Source: CAVYPR01 sp052145775 (GTDB taxonomy: Bacteria > Actinomycetota > Acidimicrobiia > Acidimicrobiales > RAAP-2). From it: DNA of 38,847 nucleotides. Of this stretch, positions 29,000 to 37,497 are shown piece by piece. The stretch lies in NCBI GenBank assembly GCA_052145775.1, contig JBKQNY010000167.1, forward strand, positions 1 to 38,847, written 5' to 3'. The first letter of the stretch is position 1, and each line of letters starts with the position of its first letter. The notes below the pieces were generated by a model. It was not told the origin of the DNA. It was given only the letters and a program-made list of their open reading frames with translations, and did not search any database. Made by a program: the position numbers and the translations under genes.

Positions 29000-31987
29000 T
29001 CAGAGATCGAGGGTGGCGCCGGGGGCCGTCACCCGCTGGGAGGGCCGGCCGGCGAGCGCCACGTCGAGCGGCGCCTCGCAGGACACCGTGACCTGTGCGT
29101 GGCCGGCCCGGACGCCGATCGGCCGTCCCCTGAAGCGCAACCGCAGGCCGAGGGCGTCCCACGCCGCGGGGAGCTTGGGGTCGACACGAAGGGTCGACCC
29201 CTCTGCCGACAGCCCCAGGAACCCCCAGGCCAGCACCTGCCACGTGCCGCCCAGGGCGGCCAGGTGGAGCCCGCCGTCGGTGGAGTGGGTGAGGTCGTCC
29301 AGGTCGAGGCGCGAGGCCATGCGGAACATGTCGAGCGCGTCCTCCACGCGCCCGGCGCGGGCCAGCAGGGAGGCGTGGACGGCCGGGGCGAGGGAGCTGC
29401 CGAGGGAGGTGCGCGGCACGTAGTAGTCGAGGCACGGGCCGAGCGAGCCGGGCGCCACCTCGTCGGGCACGAGGTGGTGGAGCATGAGGACGTCGGCCTG
29501 TTTGATGAGCTGCGAGGCGCGCACCCGCTCGGCTCCGAGCACCGCGTCGGCCAGCATCGGCGGCGTGCCCACCTCGGAGATGAACAGGGGTTCGAGGTCG
29601 AAGTAGCCGGCGAACTGCTCGTAGAGGCGGCGGTCGGGACGCCACCCGTCGACGAGGGCGTCGGCCAGCTCGCGCCAGCGGGCTGCCTCCGCGACCCCGG
29701 GACGGTCGCGCTCGAGCAGGTCGGCGCCGTGGCGCAGGTTCCACCGGGCCATGACGTTGGTGTAGGCGTTGTCGTCGACGACCGAGTGGTACTCGTCGGG
29801 CCCCTCCACGCCGTAGAGGTGGGCGGAGCCGTCGGGCGCCCGACGGGCCCGACTCTCCCAGTAGCGGGCGGTGTCGACCACCAGGGCCCGCCCCTCGCCG
29901 TCGAAGAGCCCGCCGTCGCCGGTCCACGTCGCGTACTGCCAGGCGGCCCAGGCCACGTCCGCCGTGATGTGCTCCTCGTGCGGACCCGTGGCGATCGGCA
30001 CCACCTCGCCGCGGATGCCGCGAGTCGAGCGGGGGGTCACGTCGTGACCGTCGCCGCTCGACTCCCAGGGGAAGCGGGCCCCCCTGCGCCCGTGGGCGGC
30101 GGCCTCGTCGCGGGCCACCGGCAGGCGCCGGATCCGGTACTCGAGCATGGCCCGAGCGGCCGCCGGTCGCAGGGCCGCCAGCACGGGCAGGACGAAGACG
30201 TCGGCGTCCCAGAAGACGTGGCCCGCATAGTTGGGCCCGGTCAGCCCCCGGGCCCCCACCGCCGCCTCACCGTCGTCGGCCACGGCCGCCAGGAGATGGA
30301 AGACGGCGAACCGGGCCGCCAGCTGGTCCTCGGGCGACCCGTCGATCACCACCTCGGCGTCGGCCCAGCGGCGCGCCCACTCGGCCCGGTGATCGGCCAG
30401 CAGGCGGTCGAAGCCCGCCGACCGGGTGCCGTCCAGCCGCCGGCGGGCCTCGCCGGTTCCGTCGGGTCCCGGCGTGGCCGTCCAGGCGGCGAGCCGCTCG
30501 AGGACCCGGAGGTCGCCGATGACGACCGTCTCGTCCCGAGCGGCCACGGCGATCCCGGCGCCGGGGCGCCCCACCCGGGCGGCGAGCCCCCCGTCCCGGT
30601 CGTCGCGCTCGAACCCCTCCGCCCCGTGCGGCGCCGACAGCGGAGCACCTCCGAGCAGCACGCCGGTGTCACCCTCGGCCCGCAGAGCCAGGGCGTGCGG
30701 CGCGGTGGCGGGGACCAAGCGCAGCGAGCGCAGGGCACCGCCGCGGGCGAGCACCCCGGTGCGCAGGTCGAGCAGCCGGCGGTCGCCCGCCAGGCGCGGG
30801 ACCTGCGCGAGGTCGAGGGAGGTCCACCCCGGCCCCGCGAGCAGCTGGCCGGCACCGGTGTAGGCACCGGCCACGAAGAGCTGGCCTTCGGAGCCGACGT
30901 GCTCCTCCAGGGCCGCCCGGGACCCGGCCCTGCCGTTGGAGAGGGCGCCGAGCGACGCGGCGGCGGCGCCGCCTGTGGCCGGCAGCGGGACGACCCAAGC
31001 CGGGTCGGCGTCGACGCCGGGGACCCGGTGCCGCCGGCGACGGTCCAGCTGGGCGTCGAAGAGGTCCAGAAGCCGGGGCGGGCCGCCGCCGAGGTGGACC
31101 ACGCCGGGCGGCACCGTGGACGGCTCTACGCCGACCGAGACGACGACCGACCGTTCGAAGGGGGACACCATCATGAGCGAGTCGCTGCCGGGAACGCCGC
31201 CGACCGTCCCGAACTCGTCCCCCCCGATCAGCACGAGCCGGCCGGTGATGCCCAGCTCGCCCAGCCACGAGGCGGCGAAGCGCGCCGAGTCGGCCTTGTC
31301 GGTGAGACCGATCTCGACGTGCTTGACGTCGCTGGTGATGCGGGGGTCGTCGAGGCCCGCCTCCCGGGACGCCTCCGCCGCCACGGCGACCACCTCGGCC
31401 AGGTCGGCGATGCCGGCCGCGCCGAGTCGGGCCGTCACCGCCGCCAGCAGCCGGTCGGTCTCGGACTTCTTGGGATCGGCCCACTCGCGCACAGGGATGA
31501 TGTCGACCTTGCGGCGGTTGAGCCGATCGGCCACCACCTGTGCCTCGAGGCCGCGGTCGGCCAGGCGGGCCACCGTGGCGGCCGCGGCCCGGTCGAGGGC
31601 GAGGTTCTCGGCGTCGGTGGCACGGCGGCGGTGGAGGAGAAGGGGGCCCCCGGCCGTCACCTCGAAGATCTCCGAGCCCCGGTTGCAGCAGAGGTGGAGC
31701 CGGCCGGGCCCGCCGGGCCGTGCGGACAGCTGGTGGTCGACGTTGTCGGCGTTGGTGCCGGTGACGACGAAGACGTGGGTGCCCGCCGCTGAGAGCCCCT
31801 CGATCGCCGCACGCGCCCGCCCGGCGTCGGCGAGGCGGTCGGGGACCACGGTGCCGTCCCAGTCGACCACGAACGCCTCGAACGTCTCGTCGGCGACCGC
31901 CCCCGCCGCCGGAGAGGGGTCGTCGTCGGGCGGTGGGGCCACGGCGGTGGTGGCGTCGGACGGGCGGTCGGCTGCGGGCGGTTTCAC
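29000..31987 (-). CDS. HAD-phosphatase / GH65 (trehalose- or maltose-type) fusion
   Basis: The 995-aa protein joins a HAD-IIB phosphatase (residues about 35-285) to a GH65 glycoside hydrolase/phosphorylase (about 330-995). HAD motifs: VVDWDGTVVP with D42 and D44, VVTGTNAD, and GLTDKADSARF followed by LIGGDEFG. In GH65, VEGPDEYHSVVDDNAYTN carries the general-acid Glu E732. The layout recalls mycobacterial OtsB1, which has HAD, trehalose-phosphatase and GH65 parts, but is shorter. A role in trehalose (or trehalose 6-phosphate) turnover is likely; alternatives are kojibiose- or maltose-type phosphorylase. The GTG start at 31987 has no clear ribosome site; a -10-like TAACCT (32051-32056, minus) suggests a leader of about 60 nt. 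Confidence 0.88.
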   Translation of the reverse strand: MKPPAADRPSDATTAVAPPPDDDPSPAAGAVADETFEAFVVDWDGTVVPDRLADAGRARAAIEGLSAAGTHVFVVTGTNADNVDHQLSARPGGPGRLHLCCNRGSEIFEVTAGGPLLLHRRRATDAENLALDRAAAATVARLADRGLEAQVVADRLNRRKVDIIPVREWADPKKSETDRLLAAVTARLGAAGIADLAEVVAVAAEASREAGLDDPRITSDVKHVEIGLTDKADSARFAASWLGELGITGRLVLIGGDEFGTVGGVPGSDSLMMVSPFERSVVVSVGVEPSTVPPGVVHLGGGPPRLLDLFDAQLDRRRRHRVPGVDADPAWVVPLPATGGAAAASLGALSNGRAGSRAALEEHVGSEGQLFVAGAYTGAGQLLAGPGWTSLDLAQVPRLAGDRRLLDLRTGVLARGGALRSLRLVPATAPHALALRAEGDTGVLLGGAPLSAPHGAEGFERDDRDGGLAARVGRPGAGIAVAARDETVVIGDLRVLERLAAWTATPGPDGTGEARRRLDGTRSAGFDRLLADHRAEWARRWADAEVVIDGSPEDQLAARFAVFHLLAAVADDGEAAVGARGLTGPNYAGHVFWDADVFVLPVLAALRPAAARAMLEYRIRRLPVARDEAAAHGRRGARFPWESSGDGHDVTPRSTRGIRGEVVPIATGPHEEHITADVAWAAWQYATWTGDGGLFDGEGRALVVDTARYWESRARRAPDGSAHLYGVEGPDEYHSVVDDNAYTNVMARWNLRHGADLLERDRPGVAEAARWRELADALVDGWRPDRRLYEQFAGYFDLEPLFISEVGTPPMLADAVLGAERVRASQLIKQADVLMLHHLVPDEVAPGSLGPCLDYYVPRTSLGSSLAPAVHASLLARAGRVEDALDMFRMASRLDLDDLTHSTDGGLHLAALGGTWQVLAWGFLGLSAEGSTLRVDPKLPAAWDALGLRLRFRGRPIGVRAGHAQVTVSCEAPLDVALAGRPSQRVTAPGATLDL

Positions 31988-32099
31988 CGTCGGGTCGTCA
32001 AAGGGTTCGGTCGTAGAGAGCCGCGGCCGGCCGGGGTGCGACCGGGACCGAGGTTACCGTCCGGTCCACCACCCCGGAGCGATGGCCCCCCGGAGCCCG

Positions 32100-32897
32100 T
32101 CATGACCCGACGTAACGGCGGGCGACCGACGCCGCCCGGGCGCCGTAGGGGGGGCCGAAGAGGGCGGCGTGCACCAGCAGGGGATGGAGCTGGTGGAAGC
32201 CCACCCGCTCGCGCCAGCCCTCGGCCAGGGGGCGGTGCTCGTCGTAGGCGGCGAGGATCCTGTCGAGGTGCGGGGCCCCGAAGAGGGCCAGCATGGCCAG
32301 GTCGGTCTCCCGGTGGCCGCCGTGGGCCGCCGGGTCGACGACCCACACCGTCCCCCGCACGTCGAAGACGAGGTTCCCCGACCAAAGGTCGCCGTGGAGG
32401 CGGCTGGGCGGCTCGGCCGCCGATTGGCCGGCCAGCTCGGGCAGCCGGTGCAGCGCTCGCTCGACGACGGCGGCCTGGGTACCGGTGACCGACCCGGCCG
32501 TGCGCGCCTCGGCCAGTGCCGGCAGCACCCGCCGCTCGGCGTAGAAGGCGGACCACGACGACGGGTCCCCCTCGGCCGGCCGGTTGTCCATGGGCAGCGG
32601 ACCGATGAACCCCGGCCACGGGGCGCCGAACCCCGGGGCGCCGGCGGCGTGCAGATCGGCGAGGGCACGGCCGAACTCCTCGGCCCCGGCGGCCGTCGCC
32701 GGGCCGGGGGCGACCCAGGCCACGGCGATCGAGACGCGGTCGACGCAGAGCACCTCGGGGACGGGGACGGCCCGGGCCTCGGCCAGCCACGCCAGCCCCT
32801 CTGCCTCGGTGGCGAAGAACCCCTCGGGTGCACCCGGATCGCGCTTCACGTGGGCGAGCCGGCCGTCGGCACGCCGCACCGGCCCCGGGCCGCCCAC
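32100..32897 (-). CDS. Fructosamine-kinase-like protein (FN3K family)
   Basis: This 265-aa kinase-fold protein has LHGDLWSGNLVFDVRGTVWVVDPAAHGGHRETDLAMLALFG, i.e. HGDLWSGN as the catalytic loop and DPA as the metal site, plus SWSAFYAERRVLP, all of FN3K type. FN3K and its bacterial homologues phosphorylate ketosamines (fructosamines, ribulosamines) on proteins or free amino acids, making them unstable. The N-terminus is about 20 residues shorter than usual; the usual N-terminal GGxxN pattern is only partly present (VGGPGPVRRADGRLAHVK). The GTG follows the phosphatase stop by two nt. With the phosphatase upstream it forms a plausible protein-deglycation pair. A longer start overlapping the phosphatase gene is possible. 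Confidence 0.85.
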   Translation of the reverse strand: MGGPGPVRRADGRLAHVKRDPGAPEGFFATEAEGLAWLAEARAVPVPEVLCVDRVSIAVAWVAPGPATAAGAEEFGRALADLHAAGAPGFGAPWPGFIGPLPMDNRPAEGDPSSWSAFYAERRVLPALAEARTAGSVTGTQAAVVERALHRLPELAGQSAAEPPSRLHGDLWSGNLVFDVRGTVWVVDPAAHGGHRETDLAMLALFGAPHLDRILAAYDEHRPLAEGWRERVGFHQLHPLLVHAALFGPPYGARAASVARRYVGS

Positions 32898-32899
32898 CC

Positions 32900-33451
32900 T
32901 CAGGTCCCGCGGTCCGTGGCGCCGACCGTCTCGGCCAGGGCCGCCGCCAAGCCGCGGCAGGCCGCCTCGACCTCGAGGAGGCAGCGGGTGAAGTCGGCGT
33001 CGTCGCCGTAGTAGGGGTCGGGCACGTCCAGGGCGCCGCCGGCGTCGCCGTCGAACGCCCGCAGCATGACCAGTCGCCCCTCGACGGTCGGTCCCCCCAG
33101 GCTGCGCAGCGTCTCGTGATGGCGGCGGTCGAGCGCCACGACGAGATCGAGGTCGGCCAGCCGCGCCCGCTGGACCTGGCGGGCGACGTGGCGCCCGGGC
33201 GGGTAACCGCGCCGGCGGAGCGCGGCGTGGGCCCTGGCGTCCATCGGCTCGCCCTCGTGCCACGGACCGGTCCCGGCGCTCGAGACCTCGAGCCGCTGGC
33301 CGAGGGTGGCCGGCCCGTCGACGGCGGTGTCGGCGGCCAGCTTGCGCAGGACCACCTCGGCCATCGGGGAGCGGCAGATGTTGCCGGTGCACACGAAGCA
33401 GACGCGGTAAGGGCCCGGGGCCCGAACCGTGGGGACGGCCGGCGGGCTCAC
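32900..33451 (-). CDS. Low-molecular-weight protein-tyrosine-phosphatase family protein
   Basis: The 183-aa protein has the P-loop VCTGNICRSP (C21, R27) and the DVPDPYYGDD segment with the general-acid Asp. The N-terminal 15 residues are an extension. Phosphotyrosine hydrolysis is the classic activity; however, members of this family have also been shown to hydrolyse ribulosamine 5-phosphates on glycated proteins. The GTG start overlaps the acyl-CoA ligase stop by 4 nt, and the FN3K-like gene begins two nt after its own stop, so the three genes are translated as one block. That context favours a deglycation role alongside or instead of tyrosine dephosphorylation. Confidence 0.93.
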   Translation of the reverse strand: MSPPAVPTVRAPGPYRVCFVCTGNICRSPMAEVVLRKLAADTAVDGPATLGQRLEVSSAGTGPWHEGEPMDARAHAALRRRGYPPGRHVARQVQRARLADLDLVVALDRRHHETLRSLGGPTVEGRLVMLRAFDGDAGGALDVPDPYYGDDADFTRCLLEVEAACRGLAAALAETVGATDRGT

Positions 33452-35037
33452 GGGGTGTGCGCCGCGTCGGCGTACTCCTCGCGCAGCGTCCGCTTCACGA
33501 TCTTGCCCGTGCCGGCACGGGGCCAGTCGGTGCGGATCTCGAGCTGCTCGGGGATCTTTTGGGTCATGAGGCCGGCCTCGCGGCAGAAGGCGGCCACCTC
33601 GGCGAGGTCCAGGCCGTCGGCCCCCTCCGCCAGCTGAACCACGGCGCAGACTCGCTCGCCCCGCTCGGGGTCGGGCAGGCCGATCACCGCCACCTCGGCC
33701 ACCTTGGGGTGGCGGTAGAGGACGCCCTCGATCTCGACTGCGCTCACGTTCTCACCCTTGCGCACGATGACGTCCTTCAGCCGGCCGGTGATGCACAGGT
33801 GGCCGTCGTCGCGCAGCCGACCCAGGTCGCCGGTGCGGAAGTAGCCCTCCTCGTCGAAGGCCGCCTCGGTGTGGGCCGGGTCGGTGTAGCCGTGGCAGAC
33901 CAGGGGTCCTCGCACCCTGATCTCCCCCCCCCCCCCGGCGGCCGCCGGCCGCCCGTCGAGGCCCACGATGCGCACCTCGGCGCCGACGACCGGCCGCCCG
34001 TCGGTGTTGGCCAGCTGTTCGTCGCTGTCGTCGGGCGAGCCGTTGGCGATCATCGGGACCTCGGTCATGCCGTAGCCGTGGACGACGCCGCGCCCGCCGA
34101 TCTCGTCGCGTACCTCGTAGTGGATCTCGGGAGGTTTGGCTGCCCCGCCGCCGGCCATGAGGCGCAGGGTGGGGAGGATCGGCTCGCCGGGCTGCTTGCG
34201 CTGCTCGGCCAGGAAGGCGACGTAGAAGGCCGTACTGCCCCCGACCAGGGTCACCCCGTGGCGGCGGAAGAGGGGGAGCACATCGGGGGCGCTGAAGGCC
34301 TCGACCATGACCGCCGAGAACCCGACGCAGAGCATGGTCACGAGGTAGTCGGGGCCGGCGATGTGCGCGAACGGGAAGGCGATCGACCCCACGTCGTCCG
34401 GCGAGATCTCGATGGCCGAGGCCAGGCCCCAGCCGCCGGCGATGAGGGTCTGGTCGGTGTGGCGCACCCCCTTGGGGTCGGCCGTGCTGCCCGAGGTGTA
34501 GTTGATCCAGCGGATCGGGGCCTCGTCGGCGCCGGTCCCCGTCGGGGGCGGCGCCAGGGTCTCGGGGTCCCCCTCGGGCAGGCCTGTGTCGACGACGACG
34601 ATCTCGGGGTCGGCCGCCCCGCCCACCGGCGGGTTGGCGTCGAGGGCGCGCCGGGCGAGCGCCGGGAAGTCGGTCCCTCGCCACTCGCCGGGGACGAAGA
34701 ACAGACGGGATCCGGTCTGGCGCAGGGCGAAGCCCACCTCGCGCTCGCGGTAGAGATGGATGATCGGGTTCTGCACCGCGCCGAGACGGCTGAGGGCGAC
34801 CGACAGCACCACGGTGTCGATCCGGCTGGGGAGCTGCCAGGAGACGGCAGTGGACTGGCCCACGCCTCGCGACGCCAGGCCGGCGGCCACCGACAGCGCC
34901 CGGTCACGGAACCCGCCGAAGGTGATCGTCCGCCCCTCGGCGTCGATGAACATCGTGGCGTCGGGGGTGGCCTGGGCGCGCCGTTCGACGAGCTCCCAGA
35001 TGGTGCGGGCGTCGGTGATCGTCGTCGCTGTGGCCAT
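33448..35037 (-). CDS. AMP-forming acyl-CoA ligase
   Basis: This 529-aa enzyme activates a carboxylic acid to its CoA thioester through an acyl-adenylate. The ANL core motifs are visible: YTSGSTADPKGV (A3), GYGMTEVP (A5), DEEGYFRTGDLG (A7), GRLKDVIVRKGENVSAVEIE (A8) and RAGTGKIVKR, whose Lys is the adenylation residue (A10). The closest family types act on fatty, cyclohexane- or aryl-carboxylates. A run of 13 G (33924-33936 on the minus strand) encodes four consecutive Gly before EIRVRG; slippage there would abolish the C-terminal domain. It is first in a block with a phosphatase and an FN3K-like kinase. The functional connection of a fatty-acyl ligase to those is not obvious. Confidence 0.94.
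   Translation of the reverse strand: MATATTITDARTIWELVERRAQATPDATMFIDAEGRTITFGGFRDRALSVAAGLASRGVGQSTAVSWQLPSRIDTVVLSVALSRLGAVQNPIIHLYREREVGFALRQTGSRLFFVPGEWRGTDFPALARRALDANPPVGGAADPEIVVVDTGLPEGDPETLAPPPTGTGADEAPIRWINYTSGSTADPKGVRHTDQTLIAGGWGLASAIEISPDDVGSIAFPFAHIAGPDYLVTMLCVGFSAVMVEAFSAPDVLPLFRRHGVTLVGGSTAFYVAFLAEQRKQPGEPILPTLRLMAGGGAAKPPEIHYEVRDEIGGRGVVHGYGMTEVPMIANGSPDDSDEQLANTDGRPVVGAEVRIVGLDGRPAAAGGGGEIRVRGPLVCHGYTDPAHTEAAFDEEGYFRTGDLGRLRDDGHLCITGRLKDVIVRKGENVSAVEIEGVLYRHPKVAEVAVIGLPDPERGERVCAVVQLAEGADGLDLAEVAAFCREAGLMTQKIPEQLEIRTDWPRAGTGKIVKRTLREEYADAAHTP
33924..33936 (-). repeat. In-frame 13-G homopolymer in the acyl-CoA ligase gene
   Basis: Thirteen consecutive C on the plus strand (G on the coding strand) encode four Gly and the first base of Glu, at about residues 368-372. 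It is the longest homopolymer I noticed in the window. In the length given the frame is open. Confidence 0.9.
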
Positions 35038-35165
35038 GTCGCCCCTCCGGTCGAGCTCTCGGGCCCCTTCTTTACCAGGTGGGCGAGTGCGCCAGCCCGG
35101 CCCCGGGGCAGCCGTCCGGCGCCGACGAGCCGGTACGCTCGATCAGAGCCGGCGAGGGAGGCGAC

Positions 35166-35432
35166 GTGTCAGAGCCGATGAGCACCGACGGCAACGGGCA
35201 CCACAAGGTGAGGGACCGCCGACGCGACACCCGGCTGGTGGCCACCGGGGTGGTGGCCGTCCTGCTGGTGTGGTTCGCCCTCGACAACTTCCAGTCCGTC
35301 CCGATCCACTTCTGGCTCCACACCACGATGGCCCCGCTGGTCGTGGTGGTCGCCATCGCCGTCGGCCTGGGGGCCGCCGTCGTCCTGCTCGCCTCCCGGT
35401 TCACCAAGAAGCGTCAGCGGAACGACGAGTAG
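35166..35432 (+). CDS. LapA/DUF1049-like small membrane protein
   Basis: This 88-aa protein has two hydrophobic segments (LVATGVVAVLLVWFALDN and MAPLVVVVAIAVGLGAAVVLLASRF) separated by FQSVPIHFWLHT, with a basic C-terminus (TKKRQRNDE), as in LapA-domain proteins of unknown function in the membrane. GTG at 35166 is preferred: a GGGAGG lies about 6 nt upstream, and a -10-like TACGCT at 35134-35139 suits a leader of about 20 nt. It is divergent from the acyl-CoA ligase and converges with the amidase after 5 nt. Confidence 0.85.
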   Translation: MSEPMSTDGNGHHKVRDRRRDTRLVATGVVAVLLVWFALDNFQSVPIHFWLHTTMAPLVVVVAIAVGLGAAVVLLASRFTKKRQRNDE

Positions 35433-35437
35433 GGGTA

Positions 35438-36865
35438 TCAGCCGAACGGCGGGGGAGGCCGGCGATCACGCCAGGGGTCGGCCTCTTCGATCTGGGAGGC
35501 CACCCGCACGAGCAGCGCCTCCTGCCAGGGGCCGGTGACCACCTGGACCCCGACCGGGAGCGGACGCTCGCCGCCGGGGGGGACAGCCTGGCCGATCGGG
35601 AGGCTGACCGCAGGCTGGCCGCTCACGTTGAACGGCGCGGTGAAGGCGGCCATCGACAGGGCGTCGGCCGGGATGCCGGCCGGCGCCGCGTGGGCCTGCT
35701 CGAGGACCGTGCCGGCCACCGGGGGCAGGATGGCCATGGTGGGGGTGACCAGGACGTCGAAGTCCTCTCCCCAACGCGCCACCACGCACCGGGTCGCCCG
35801 CTGGAGCTCGCCGAGGGCGGCGACGAACTCGATGCTGCCCAACGCGCTCCCCATCTCGAACGAGGCGCGGTTGTGGGGCTCGAGGCGGTTGACGTCGATG
35901 CCGCGGTAGGCGGCGAGGCCCGAGTGCATGACCGAGAGAAATGGCTCGAGCGCCTCGTCGGGGAAGAGCTCGACCTCGGTCTCGGTCACCTTGTGCCCGA
36001 GCGACTCGAGCAGCGTCCCGGTGCGGCGGGCGGCTTCGACCGCCGCCGGGTCCACCGGGAGCCCGAGGGGGGCGCGGACCGAGAGGGCCACCCGCAGCTG
36101 GCCGGGGTCGGCGCCCACCTCGTCGGCGAACGGACGGTCGGGGACCGGCGCGTTGTACCAGGCGAGCCGGTCGGGTCCGCTGATCTCGTCGAGGACGGCG
36201 GCGGCGTCGGCCACGCTGCGGGTGAGCACGCCCTCGACCACGGCGCCCATCCACCCCGGCACGTCGGCCGGCACCCGGCCCCGGCTGGCCTTCAGGCCGA
36301 CCAGGCCGGTGCACGAGGCGGGGATCCGCAGCGAGCCGCCACCGTCGTTGCCGTGCGCCAGCGGGAACAGGCCGGCGGCCACGGCGGCCGCCGCACCGCC
36401 GCTCGAACCGCCGGGGGTTCGATTGGTGTCCCAGGGGTTCCGGGTGATGCCGTAGCGCAGGTTCTCGGCGACCGGTAGCGGCCCGAGCTCGGGCACGTTG
36501 GTCCTGCCGGTGAGCAGGAATCCGGCCCGCCGCAGCGCCGCCACCACCAGCTCGTCCTGAGCGCTCGGGCCGTCGGGGCCGGCGGAGGAGCCGTAGGCGA
36601 CGGGCCAGCCGGCCACCTCGTTGAGGTCCTTGATGGGGACGGGGACCCCGGCGAAGGGCGGCAGATCGGCGTCCCCGCCAGCGATGTCGTCGGACAGCCT
36701 GGCGGCCTCGGCCCGGGCGTCCTCGTCGTTGCGCCAGATCACCGCGTTGATCTCGGGGTTCAGCCGGTCCACCCTCTCGAGGCAGGCGTCCAGCAGTTCG
36801 AGCGGGCTCACCTCGCGGTGGCGCACGGCCGCGGCCATCTCGGTGGCCGACGAGAACGGGTCCAT
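35438..36865 (-). CDS. Amidase-signature hydrolase
   Basis: This 475-aa enzyme of the amidase-signature family hydrolyses amide bonds by a Ser-cisSer-Lys triad. K79 (VPIKD), S154 (TPGGSSGG) and S178 (GGGSLR) have the 75- and 24-residue spacings of known members. GNDGGGSLRIPASCTGLVGLK is the typical signature. Substrate is unknown; candidates include nitrile-derived amides, peptide amides or glutamyl-tRNA-type chemistry, but gatB/gatC are not here, so a role in tRNA amidation is unlikely. A -10-like TAGGGT (36872-36877, minus) 6 nt before the ATG suggests a leaderless mRNA. It converges with the LapA-like gene. Confidence 0.93.
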   Translation of the reverse strand: MDPFSSATEMAAAVRHREVSPLELLDACLERVDRLNPEINAVIWRNDEDARAEAARLSDDIAGGDADLPPFAGVPVPIKDLNEVAGWPVAYGSSAGPDGPSAQDELVVAALRRAGFLLTGRTNVPELGPLPVAENLRYGITRNPWDTNRTPGGSSGGAAAAVAAGLFPLAHGNDGGGSLRIPASCTGLVGLKASRGRVPADVPGWMGAVVEGVLTRSVADAAAVLDEISGPDRLAWYNAPVPDRPFADEVGADPGQLRVALSVRAPLGLPVDPAAVEAARRTGTLLESLGHKVTETEVELFPDEALEPFLSVMHSGLAAYRGIDVNRLEPHNRASFEMGSALGSIEFVAALGELQRATRCVVARWGEDFDVLVTPTMAILPPVAGTVLEQAHAAPAGIPADALSMAAFTAPFNVSGQPAVSLPIGQAVPPGGERPLPVGVQVVTGPWQEALLVRVASQIEEADPWRDRRPPPPFG

Positions 36866-37070
36866 GGAGGCACCCTACCCACGGGCCGCGGCGCCAGTGC
36901 CCAGGTCGCGGCCGTCCCGAGGATCCCCGGCCCTAGACTGGGCCCGGAGGCGGACGGCGGGGACCCGTTGTACGCCGGGTGTGTTTGCGCGAACATGACA
37001 GCTGAGCCGTCGGGATGAGGAGGTGCCTGCTCCGTGCTGGCGCTGCAGGGAGACAGGGAAAGGGAGATAG
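36866..37070. promoter_or_regulatory. Intergenic region between amidase and DUF3040 genes
   Basis: It contains the amidase -10 (36872-36877, minus). On the plus strand a TAGACT-like hexamer (near 36933-36938) could begin a leader for the DUF3040 gene. A 7-codon ORF begins at 36995 but has no supporting signal. GGGAGA just before the GTG at 37071 is the probable ribosome site. Confidence 0.4.
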
Positions 37071-37469
37071 GTGCCGCTCTCAGAGCATGAGCAGCGGATC
37101 CTGGCGGAGCTGGAGGACTCGCTCAGCCGCCAGGACCCTTCGTTCGCCGAGCGCGTGCGCTCGGAGACCGTCTACCGCCACGCCGGCCGCTACTGCAAGT
37201 GGTCGGCGGTCGGGTTCGTGGTCGGCGTCGTCATCCTCGTGGCCTTCTACTCCGAATCAGTGCTGGCCGGGCTGCTCGGGGTAGCCATCATGTTCGCCTC
37301 GGCCGCCGTTTTCGAGCGCAACCTGCGTCGCATGGGCAAGGCCGGCTGGCACGACATCACCCGTTCGCTGCGCGATGACCGCCCATCGGGAGCCGGCGGC
37401 GGCATCGAGCACGCGGTCCACGGCGCCCGGGACTGGTTCCGGACCCGCCTCTTCCGCCGCGACAGCTGA
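37071..37469 (+). CDS. DUF3040 membrane protein
   Basis: This 132-aa protein starts with the DUF3040 hallmark: LSEHEQRILAELEDSLSRQDPSFAERV. Two hydrophobic segments follow (AVGFVVGVVILVAFYSE and LAGLLGVAIMFASAAVFE), then a basic tail. DUF3040 proteins are restricted to actinobacteria and often lie near cell-division genes, though not here. Function is unknown. The GTG is chosen because it opens the conserved motif and follows GGGAGA. A short gap (28 nt) separates it from the ROK kinase gene, so co-transcription is likely. Confidence 0.9.
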   Translation: MPLSEHEQRILAELEDSLSRQDPSFAERVRSETVYRHAGRYCKWSAVGFVVGVVILVAFYSESVLAGLLGVAIMFASAAVFERNLRRMGKAGWHDITRSLRDDRPSGAGGGIEHAVHGARDWFRTRLFRRDS

Positions 37470-37497
37470 CCCCGCCCACTCCTCGGTCGTCGCGGGC

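Noticed and set aside
29099..31792. An 897-codon open frame antisense to the HAD-GH65 gene, and a 638-codon one antisense to the MFS gene (22695-24611)
   Set aside because: Both are codon-bias shadows of well-supported genes, rich in Gly, Arg, His and Glu with no recognisable domain.
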